A DNA stretch of 41,957 bases, from the NCBI RefSeq assembly GCF_947258525.1, contig NZ_CAMYIP010000162.1, positions 1 to 41,957 of the forward strand, read 5' to 3'. The translations under genes were made by a program, and so were the position numbers. This DNA is from an uncultured Eudoraea sp. GTDB taxonomy: Bacteria > Bacteroidota > Bacteroidia > Flavobacteriales > Flavobacteriaceae. The notes under the pieces are model-generated. The model had not been told where the DNA came from. It saw only the letters and a list, made by a program, of their open reading frames with translations, and did no database searches. Below, piece after piece: positions 8,742 to 15,213 of this stretch (positions are counted from its first letter, which is position 1; each line of letters opens with the position of its first letter).

Positions 8742-9584
8742 TCAAAACTTGCAAAGCGATCCTACTTCTTTGAGAATTTTAGTTTTCCTTGTATCGGACA
8801 CCCCTAAGTGGTCCAGGTAGAAACTATCTTTTAACAATTGACGACACAATACTACATCTCTGCTTAACAAAAATTGTTTTTCTCTTTTCGTCAAAAGTGT
8901 TGAAACTGTAATGGGATATAGCCCAAGCCTGTCTATACGATCTTTTATGCTATTTCCTTTTGGATAGTCCCAACTAAGAAGATAAAGCCCTGTACAATTA
9001 CCATAAATTATAGCGTCTTTGGTAAATCGTGTATTTGTGGCTACCCAGCATTCATCGGGCTCCCTGATATTTGAAATACTGTTATCCTCAGTATTTTTAA
9101 TATCCTGATATCTGGAATAAATGTATAAAGGAATCTTAACATTACAATTGCGACCCTGTTCTCCGTGAAATTTACACTCAATAATTATAATAGATCCGTT
9201 TTTTTCAGCAACCACATCTATTTCATGACTTACGCATTTACCAACAACAGTCTTGCCAACCTCAGTTTTGTATCCCGAATACTTTAATACCGAACTTAAA
9301 AACTTTTCAAATGGAAAACCAGTAGGGCCCAACTCATATATGGCCTTTTTTAGTTTATATTTTGATGCGTAAACCGGTTTCTTGCGTCTTAGAAAGCTAT
9401 AGGCCCTATTATATAATTCTTTGGTTGTAATTCCATCATATAATTCTTCCTTGACTAGAGTTAAAATTTGGGAAATTAATTTACTGTCTGCCCCACTTCG
9501 CTTTAAAGAAGAGCGTAACTTCTCTTCCGAGAATAGCACTTTGTCCCCCGAAGCTTTAATAATGAAAAAATCTTCATTTGCCAT
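8742..9584 (-). CDS. ATP-cone domain fused to a PD-(D/E)XK (Mrr-like) nuclease domain
   Basis: 280 residues. Residues ~5-85 match an ATP-cone (IIKASGDKVLFSEEKLRSSL, YDGITTKELYNRAYSFL), the nucleotide-sensing module known from NrdR and ribonucleotide reductases. Residues ~90-200 look like a Mrr/restriction-endonuclease-like fold: GFPFEKFLSSVL, then GKCVSHEIDVVAEK (D123) and SIIIIECKFH (E136, K138), giving the D-x(12)-E-x-K catalytic signature. The C-terminal ~70 residues are unassigned. It is positioned between the baeRF-like and beta-CASP genes. No methylase or specificity gene lies nearby, so a role in classical restriction is unlikely. Confidence 0.82.
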   Translation of the reverse strand: MANEDFFIIKASGDKVLFSEEKLRSSLKRSGADSKLISQILTLVKEELYDGITTKELYNRAYSFLRRKKPVYASKYKLKKAIYELGPTGFPFEKFLSSVLKYSGYKTEVGKTVVGKCVSHEIDVVAEKNGSIIIIECKFHGEQGRNCNVKIPLYIYSRYQDIKNTEDNSISNIREPDECWVATNTRFTKDAIIYGNCTGLYLLSWDYPKGNSIKDRIDRLGLYPITVSTLLTKREKQFLLSRDVVLCRQLLKDSFYLDHLGVSDTRKTKILKEVGSLCKF

Positions 9585-9639
9585 TATATACTCTAATTAA
9601 GGTGGTCCAAAACGTAATTATAATATCCTAAGCGATACT

Positions 9640-10044
9640 TTATTTATTAAAATATTCCCTTACCAATGCTTTGACCTGATTTTCAGTCATACTATCTGCC
9701 TTCTCCACAGTTTTGACTTTTGATGCCAGAGTTTTATAATTTTCATTTAATTCTTTGTAAAATTTGGCATTAGTATCTGCCGGACCAAAAATTGCTATGG
9801 CTTGCGCATCTTTTATTGTCTTAGCCAATTCCTTAAAATATTGTCTCAATTGATGTTTCTCTCTTTCCAGATATTTGCTGTCCTGAACAACATCCTGTGG
9901 ACCCCATCTGGTCTTAGAGCGTGCTCCGCCCTTTGGGTTGAAGAAATCAATTTCTGAATAAACAGTATTGAATCTAATATCTTCATTTTGTAGTGTTACC
10001 AGATGTGCCTTTTCCTTATCTAACCAAATTCCAATTTTCTTCAT
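9640..10044 (-). CDS. Probable baeRF (bacterial eRF1/Pelota domain-2-like) protein
   Basis: 134 residues. It opens with KKIGIWLDKEKAHLVTL, an RNase H-like first strand pair as in eRF1 domain 2. After a variable insert it has AIAIFGPADTNAKFYKEL and then VEKADSMTENQVKALVREYF. The GPA-x-x-K-x-x-x-x-K-E-L plus final helix matches bacterial eRF1-like proteins, often annotated as translational machinery or host-attachment-like protein. It is the first gene of a likely operon with the ATP-cone nuclease and beta-CASP gene. The family is known from comparative genomics to be associated with ribosome hibernation and stress genes. The assignment rests on motif recognition only. Confidence 0.55.
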   Translation of the reverse strand: MKKIGIWLDKEKAHLVTLQNEDIRFNTVYSEIDFFNPKGGARSKTRWGPQDVVQDSKYLEREKHQLRQYFKELAKTIKDAQAIAIFGPADTNAKFYKELNENYKTLASKVKTVEKADSMTENQVKALVREYFNK

Positions 10045-10100
10045 GGCTATATTGTTGTGAGTTACTATTGAATTCCTATGTCCAAATTATAATGCCCCTA

Positions 10101-10142
10101 TAATCTTAATCCGAATCATCATTTGTAAAATGATGGTTATCA
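10101..10142 (-). promoter_or_regulatory. Fnr-like operator with weak -7 element for the baeRF-like gene
   Basis: TGATGGTTATCA (10131-10142), flanked A..G, overlaps the stop codon of the USP gene above it. The best -7 element is TAAGATTA (10108-10101) after 22 bp, only four of six matches. This is the least certain site of the set. Confidence 0.4.
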
Positions 10143-10988
10143 GTCTGTGTATGGGAGTATAAGAAATGGTATATTGATATTAAAACTAACCTTTTCTATT
10201 ACGGGTTCGCGGGTTAATTTCTCTAAAAAACCATGTTGGTAACGAATCATTGCCAGCATATCAATACCCAATTCATCAATGAAATCAGTTATTGCCTTGG
10301 TTTTGTTAGTAAAATCGGGCATCCAATGAATCGTATGTCTTATTTGACCTAAATACTCCCTTAGTGTATATAAATTTGATTTCTGAACCGGGCTAAGTCT
10401 TTCTTCTTCATTTATATGTACTATGCAAATGTTAGAACTACAATTTGATGCCAATGTTTGAAGTGGCTGCAAAACTCTGGCATTGTAACTCTGTTTGTAA
10501 TCTGTTGCAAAAGCAATCTCTGTAGGTAACATGAACTCTATTTCCCCCGGTATAGTTAATATGGGACAATCCTTAACGGCATTTATAGCATTAATTACGC
10601 TGCTTCCCAGAAATATAGATTTGGCTCCCGTCTTCCCTTTATTGCCCATTACAATGAGATCGGCACTGGTTTCTTTAATGGCTTGTTTTAATGCATCAGT
10701 CAAAGTTTCATTTTTTGAATGAATACTAATATGATGCCTGGGATTTCCTGAATCAAGATTTATTTTATGTAAAAATCCATTAAGCCCCTCCATAGATTCC
10801 TCGCCCAATTGTTGTAATAAACTTAGTTTACGACCTGCGGCCAGGCTATTGCTTTTAAGGGGTGTATGCTCAGTGTATGCATTAAGAATATGGAATGAAC
10901 AATTGTAATCTTGAAATAATTGCTTGATATAAAAGAGCGCATTATAGGAACTATGCGAAAAGTCTGTTGCAACAAGAATATTTTTCAT
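10140..10988 (-). CDS. Universal stress protein, two tandem USP domains
   Basis: 282 residues: two USP folds, ~1-140 and ~150-282. The first keeps the ATP-type motif G-x2-G-x9-G-S in MGNKGKTGAKSIFLGSS. The second has lost it and carries the sequence HGFLEKLTREPVIEKVSF shared with its neighbours. It starts with the usual KNILVATDFSHSSYNAL. It is the third gene of a three-USP run (gaps of 18 bp), so it is very likely expressed from the promoter at 12730-12772. Confidence 0.95.
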   Translation of the reverse strand: MKNILVATDFSHSSYNALFYIKQLFQDYNCSFHILNAYTEHTPLKSNSLAAGRKLSLLQQLGEESMEGLNGFLHKINLDSGNPRHHISIHSKNETLTDALKQAIKETSADLIVMGNKGKTGAKSIFLGSSVINAINAVKDCPILTIPGEIEFMLPTEIAFATDYKQSYNARVLQPLQTLASNCSSNICIVHINEEERLSPVQKSNLYTLREYLGQIRHTIHWMPDFTNKTKAITDFIDELGIDMLAMIRYQHGFLEKLTREPVIEKVSFNINIPFLILPYTD

Positions 10989-11006
10989 TAAATTTTCTGA
11001 TTTACA

Positions 11007-11840
11007 TTAGGTAATTACCATAAAAGGTATGCTAACATGAAACCCTATTTTCTTGATAACAGGTTCTATAAAAAGACTTTCAAGGAAAGTGTGTTTGTTC
11101 TGGATCATTACCAACATATTCATCTTGTTTTTTAATTGGAAATTATTTATTCCTGTTATAATTTCCTGACTAGGCAGGTCATGGAACAAATGAGGGATCT
11201 TTCCTAATAATTTTTCCAGTTTGGCCTTATTTTCCGATTGAACTTCGGTAAGGTCGTAACCACTGGAAATATGTATTACCTGAATTCTGGATTTGTGTAA
11301 TTCAGCTAAATCAAGAAGAGCCTTTAACTGTTCTTCAGTGTAGGCAACTTCGTAGTCTGTAGGAAATAGTATTTCTAGGGGCTTTTCATAATCAAAATCT
11401 GAAGGTATTGCGATAACAGGACAAGTTGCTTTCTTAATGACATGAACAGTATGTGTGCCAAGGAAAATTTCCTTTGCCCCGGTTGCTCCCTGCGTGCCCA
11501 TTATCACCATATCGGCCTCTTCATTTGCAACCATTGAAGACACCTCATCAACAAGGATATTGAAAGCAGAATGCGTTAATATGGTATGCTTTGGATTCTC
11601 AAACTCCTTTTGTAGTTGTTTTTGAAGCTCTTCAAGCTGATTTATAGATTCTGATTGATAAATATCTCCCAGACCAATCTGACCCGGACTGTGCAGCAAA
11701 TATTCTGTTTGGTAAATAGCAGGCGTGTACGTATTTAAAAGATAAAAAGTTGCCTCCTCATCCTTTAACAGGTTCATCGTATAAGAGATAGCATTATATG
11801 CATTATAAGAAAAATCGGTAGGAAGAATTACTTTTTTCAT
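11007..11840 (-). CDS. Universal stress protein, two tandem USP domains
   Basis: 277 residues. The N-terminal domain begins KKVILPTDFSYNAYNA and keeps the nucleotide-binding motif as MGTQGATGAKEIFLGT. The C-terminal domain is degenerate in that position (KHTFLESLFIEPVIKKIGF). It is the middle gene of the three-USP unit, 18 bp from each neighbour. USPs of this kind bind ATP or hydrolyse it and act in starvation, low-energy or redox stress; the exact target is unknown. Confidence 0.95.
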   Translation of the reverse strand: MKKVILPTDFSYNAYNAISYTMNLLKDEEATFYLLNTYTPAIYQTEYLLHSPGQIGLGDIYQSESINQLEELQKQLQKEFENPKHTILTHSAFNILVDEVSSMVANEEADMVIMGTQGATGAKEIFLGTHTVHVIKKATCPVIAIPSDFDYEKPLEILFPTDYEVAYTEEQLKALLDLAELHKSRIQVIHISSGYDLTEVQSENKAKLEKLLGKIPHLFHDLPSQEIITGINNFQLKNKMNMLVMIQNKHTFLESLFIEPVIKKIGFHVSIPFMVIT

Positions 11841-11858
11841 TGGTACGAATTTTAAATG

Positions 11859-12704
11859 TTAACGAGACAGATTTTGTAAAACCAAAAATGGTATTTTTAT
11901 ATGTAACCCTATTTTTTCAATGGTGGATTGATGCAACATTTGCTCTAGATGCGAACGTCTTGAATTAACCATTATGAGAATGTCTATTTCTTTATGGACA
12001 ATGTATTTTGTGATTGCAATTGTCTTATCCTTTCCTTCAGTTGTTTCAAAATACAGGTTAGCTTTATACAAGCATTCTTTTATAAAACTCATGTTATCTT
12101 CTTGTCGAAGCGATAGTTTCTTATTAGAATTAATATAAAGCATATGAATAGATGACTTGAAGGAACCGGTTAATTCGCATACTAGTTTTAATTCTCGCCT
12201 TTTATAAGGCACCAAATAATCTGAAGGAAATAAAAGTTCTTTTGGAGGATGGTATTTGTAATTCTCGGGAATAGCCAGAACAGGGCATTGCACATACTTT
12301 AAAACCTGAACAGTATTGCTGCCAAAGGTTATGGTTCTGTCATTAGACTCACCTCTTGTACCCATTACCACAATATCCGCGTTCTCCAGATTAATGAGGT
12401 CATTAATCTCATCTGTAAGTGTCCCAAAGGCTGAAATTGATTTAAATTTATGCTTTGGATTGGGTGAATACTCAAATATATCTTTGATTATTTTTGCAAG
12501 TTGTTTTTCAGAATTTTTGTAGGTTACCTCCTTGAGTTCGTCCAAGGAAGTTCGTTTAACAATCCGGTCTTGTTGATAAACCTCATCAGCATAAGCATGC
12601 AAAATAAAAAAGTCAGTCCTGGTATATTTAAATAATTGACAGGCATATTTGAGTGCATTAAATGCATTTTTAGAAAAATCTGTTGGCACTACTACTTTTC
12701 GCAT
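11859..12704 (-). CDS. Universal stress protein, two tandem USP domains
   Basis: 281 residues, first gene of the three-USP unit. The N-terminal domain starts RKVVVPTDFSKNAFNAL and contains MGTRGESNDRTITFGS, which fits G-x2-G-x9-G-S. The C-terminal half has SRRSHLEQMLHQSTIEKIGL in place of a nucleotide motif. It is divergently arranged with the thioredoxin gene, with one Fnr-like palindrome between them that could serve both directions. Confidence 0.95.
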   Translation of the reverse strand: MRKVVVPTDFSKNAFNALKYACQLFKYTRTDFFILHAYADEVYQQDRIVKRTSLDELKEVTYKNSEKQLAKIIKDIFEYSPNPKHKFKSISAFGTLTDEINDLINLENADIVVMGTRGESNDRTITFGSNTVQVLKYVQCPVLAIPENYKYHPPKELLFPSDYLVPYKRRELKLVCELTGSFKSSIHMLYINSNKKLSLRQEDNMSFIKECLYKANLYFETTEGKDKTIAITKYIVHKEIDILIMVNSRRSHLEQMLHQSTIEKIGLHIKIPFLVLQNLSR

Positions 12705-12729
12705 AACTAATTCATCTTATGTACTGCAT

Positions 12730-12772
12730 TAAAAGTACTACTTAGCAGTACAGGAAACCATGACATTAATCA
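12730..12772 (-). promoter_or_regulatory. Shared Fnr-like operator plus -7 element, minus direction (three-USP unit)
   Basis: The core TGACATTAATCA (12761-12772) is flanked A..G. On the minus strand, TACTTTTA (12737-12730) follows after 23 bp, five of six matches to TAnnTTTG, and lies 25 bp before the USP start at 12704. Confidence 0.65.
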
Positions 12773-12803
12773 GTTAATCAACTCTTTAAATTTTTTAAAT
12801 TAG
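12761..12803 (+). promoter_or_regulatory. Same operator used in the plus direction, for the thioredoxin gene
   Basis: From the same core (12761-12772) the plus strand has TAAATTAG (12796-12803) after 23 bp, five of six matches, 19 bp before the trxA start. A palindromic site at equal distance from two divergent -7 elements suggests co-activation of both genes. Confidence 0.6.
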
Positions 12804-12822
12804 CTACATGTAATTAAAAAAA

Positions 12823-13122
12823 ATGAAACAAAATTTTCGCAAATTAACATCTGGTGATATTCCCGTGCTTGTAGATTTTTATGCAGATTGGTGCGGTCCA
12901 TGTAAAACGCTGGGGCCCATTTTAAAACAGGTCAAAGAGGAATTGGGTGATACTATCAAAATTGTTAAGATAGATGTGGATAAAAATCAGTCCATTGCTT
13001 CCAAATATCAGGTAAGGGGTGTTCCCACAATGCTTCTGTTTAAAGATGGTAAGCAGCTATGGAGACAATCAGGGGTTTTACCAAAAAATGAAATAATTAA
13101 TATCGTTGAATCCTATAGATAG
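12823..13122 (+). CDS. trxA: Thioredoxin
   Basis: 99 residues, the normal size of a bare cytoplasmic thioredoxin with no signal peptide. The active site is DWCGPCK (C24 and C27). Other hallmarks are VDFYADWCGPC, KIDVDKN, the cis-proline in RGVPTMLLFKDG and a C-terminal helix. It reduces protein disulfides using thioredoxin reductase. Isolated among USP genes and sharing an operator with them, it is probably a stress-specific thioredoxin rather than the housekeeping copy; that part is inference. Confidence 0.95.
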   Translation: MKQNFRKLTSGDIPVLVDFYADWCGPCKTLGPILKQVKEELGDTIKIVKIDVDKNQSIASKYQVRGVPTMLLFKDGKQLWRQSGVLPKNEIINIVESYR

Positions 13123-13171
13123 TTAACTGAAACCTATAAGGAATTAAAAGCTTATAAACTTCTGCCAGTTA

Positions 13172-14011
13172 TCATTCATGCAATACCAGGAAAGGAATAT
13201 CTGTATGGTAACTAATTTCTTCAACTGCCGGCGTGAAGAGAATTCGTTGAAAAAAGTTTAGATTTTTGGCCACCATAGCTACAAGGTCTATATCTCTGCT
13301 TTCTACAAAACACTGAATAGACGTTTCCAATTTGGATCCTGTTAAGGTGTGAAAACTATGATCTATACCCCGAAGATAATCATGTAAAAAATCTTTGTTT
13401 CTCAATTGATCTTCAGTTAAAACTTCACCTTTTTTAGAAATATGAACAACTCTCAAAATAGAATTATTCATAGCCGCCATTTCAACCAGAGTGTCCAGAA
13501 CTTTGACATCATATGCAATATGAAAATCTGTTGGGAAGGCTATTTCTTTAGGTGTTTTGTATGTAGAATTTTCGGGTACTGCCAATAAAGGACATTTTAC
13601 CTTAGTTATCACATCACCGGTATTGCTTCCCATGGCTACTTTTTTAAGTCCGGAAGCACCTTTAGTACCCATGATAATAAGGTCAATCTTTTTATCTTCT
13701 AATTCCCTCTTTATGCCGTCTGTGAAAAAGTCATATTTTGCTGTTGAAACAAAGGAATGCAGTTCATTATGGTGCTGTTCTTCAATATATTCTAATAGCT
13801 TTTTAAGGTCCTTTTTACTTTGAGTCAAAACCGTTTCCTTTAACATTACGGAGCTACCTTTAACTGATGTCCCGGCACCTGAATAGGGAGGAATTGGATT
13901 GATATGGATTATGTGGAAAATACATTTTGTTTTTTTAAATAATTCAAGCCCATAATTTATGGCATTACTTGAATTCTTTGAAAAATCTGTCGGGATTAAA
14001 ATTCGTTTCAT
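13172..14011 (-). CDS. Universal stress protein, two tandem USP domains
   Basis: 279 residues. The N-terminal domain begins KRILIPTDFSKNSSNA and carries MGTKGASGLKKVAMGSNT, a good G-x2-G-x9-G-S motif. The C-terminal domain has NLNFFQRILFTPAVEEISY in the corresponding place, so nucleotide binding there is unlikely. It is convergent with trxA and transcribed from its own Fnr-like promoter, with the best -7 element of the minus-strand set. Confidence 0.95.
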   Translation of the reverse strand: MKRILIPTDFSKNSSNAINYGLELFKKTKCIFHIIHINPIPPYSGAGTSVKGSSVMLKETVLTQSKKDLKKLLEYIEEQHHNELHSFVSTAKYDFFTDGIKRELEDKKIDLIIMGTKGASGLKKVAMGSNTGDVITKVKCPLLAVPENSTYKTPKEIAFPTDFHIAYDVKVLDTLVEMAAMNNSILRVVHISKKGEVLTEDQLRNKDFLHDYLRGIDHSFHTLTGSKLETSIQCFVESRDIDLVAMVAKNLNFFQRILFTPAVEEISYHTDIPFLVLHE

Positions 14012-14033
14012 CTTAGTCTGATTTGTTGAAAAA

Positions 14034-14076
14034 CAAAATTACAATCACTATAATAACCGTAAAATGACTACCATCA
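14034..14076 (-). promoter_or_regulatory. Fnr-like operator plus perfect -7 element for a USP gene
   Basis: The core TGACTACCATCA (14065-14076) is flanked A..T. After 23 bp on the minus strand comes TAATTTTG (14041-14034), a full TAnnTTTG match, 22 bp before the start at 14011. The site sits 27 bp beyond the stop codon of the response-regulator gene. Confidence 0.7.
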
Positions 14077-14103
14077 TGTACATCAACTTTTCATTATCAA
14101 AAA

Positions 14104-15162
14104 TTAATATGGAATCCTTTGTAACCGATCCATATCTAAAATTTTGATGTCCCGGTCTTTAATCTCAATTATTCCCTCTTTCTTAAAGTTAGATAAGGTT
14201 CTTATCAGGGTTTCCGTAGCCATTCCGGCAACACTGGCCAGATCACTCCTTAAAACGTGAATATTGCCAGCTTCATCTTCCTGCAACTTCTCTGCAAACT
14301 TAAGTAAGGTGGACGCCGTTTTTTTACGTACAGAACCATAGGCCATTTGGAGTAACTGATCTTTAATCTGTGTAAGGTCTTCAGATAAAAGCTGTAATAA
14401 CTCCAGAACCAATTCGCTATTTTGCTCTAAAACCATTTTTAACTGATCCTTGTGTAGGCCAATAAGTACAGAATCTTCCATGGCAGTAGCATATTCCTGG
14501 TAGGGTATATTCTTTGTAAAACTTGTAAAACCAAAAAAATCATCCGACCTGTAAATTCCAGTGATTAACTCCTTCCCCTGTTCATCCAGCTTATGGGTTT
14601 TTGCATTCCCTTCTATCACCAGATAAACCAAATTGGAGTTGTCGCCCTCGCGGTATATTGTATCACCCAATTGAAACCGGAATTCCTCTCCATTATCATC
14701 AATAAAATTCTTAAGCTGATGAATGTTCCTGACCCGCTGATCAATTCCTGCATCAAGGTCTATTATATTTTGTTGCGCCTCTTTGAGAATGTTGGCCTTG
14801 GCAATCCTGCTTTCAATTGCACCAATAAGTTCCGATTCTTCAAATGGTTTAGTGAGGTAGTCATCTGCTCCCATTTCCATTCCCAGCCTAACATCTTTAT
14901 GCTCCGTTTTAGCGGATAGAAATATAAAAGGGATTGTATTGGTTTTATTGTCACCAGACAAAGCCTTTAAAACCCCATAGCCATCTAGTTTTGGCATCAT
15001 TATATCACAAATAATAACGTCCGGGTGGCTGGCTTTGGCCATCAAAACTCCCTTTTCACCGTCGGGGGCGGTAAGGACTTTGTAATTTGCCAATTCCAAT
15101 AATTCTGCCGTGCTCTCCCTTAAAGCATTATCATCTTCAATTAATAAGATCTTTTTCATCAT
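14104..15162 (-). CDS. Response regulator: receiver domain fused to a Crp/Fnr-type DNA-binding protein
   Basis: 352 residues. The receiver domain spans ~1-125, with acidic pair E9-D10, phospho-acceptor D53 (ICDIMMPKLDG) and K105 (YLTKPFEES). A helical linker (~125-155) leads to a cyclic-nucleotide-fold domain (~155-260; FQLGDTIYREGD, YLVIEGNAK). A Crp-type winged helix (~275-345) follows, with the recognition helix around ATETLIRTL, keeping the E317-x3-R321 pair that Crp/Fnr proteins use on TGA/TCA half-sites. I see no cAMP-binding signature and no Fnr iron-sulfur cysteines, so control is probably by phosphorylation. A second ATG at 15159 is an equally good start. It lies 51 bp after the LOV kinase gene, its likely partner. 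Confidence 0.88.
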   Translation of the reverse strand: MMKKILLIEDDNALRESTAELLELANYKVLTAPDGEKGVLMAKASHPDVIICDIMMPKLDGYGVLKALSGDNKTNTIPFIFLSAKTEHKDVRLGMEMGADDYLTKPFEESELIGAIESRIAKANILKEAQQNIIDLDAGIDQRVRNIHQLKNFIDDNGEEFRFQLGDTIYREGDNSNLVYLVIEGNAKTHKLDEQGKELITGIYRSDDFFGFTSFTKNIPYQEYATAMEDSVLIGLHKDQLKMVLEQNSELVLELLQLLSEDLTQIKDQLLQMAYGSVRKKTASTLLKFAEKLQEDEAGNIHVLRSDLASVAGMATETLIRTLSNFKKEGIIEIKDRDIKILDMDRLQRIPY

Positions 15163-15213
15163 AATTACAGCTATTAAGGTTTAAAAAGAACCTCAAGGCA
15201 CAAGAACTATTTT

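Noticed and set aside
8742-9584. Restriction-modification or anti-phage system
   Set aside because: No methylase, specificity subunit or helicase adjoins the nuclease-like gene; its neighbours are RNA- and translation-related.
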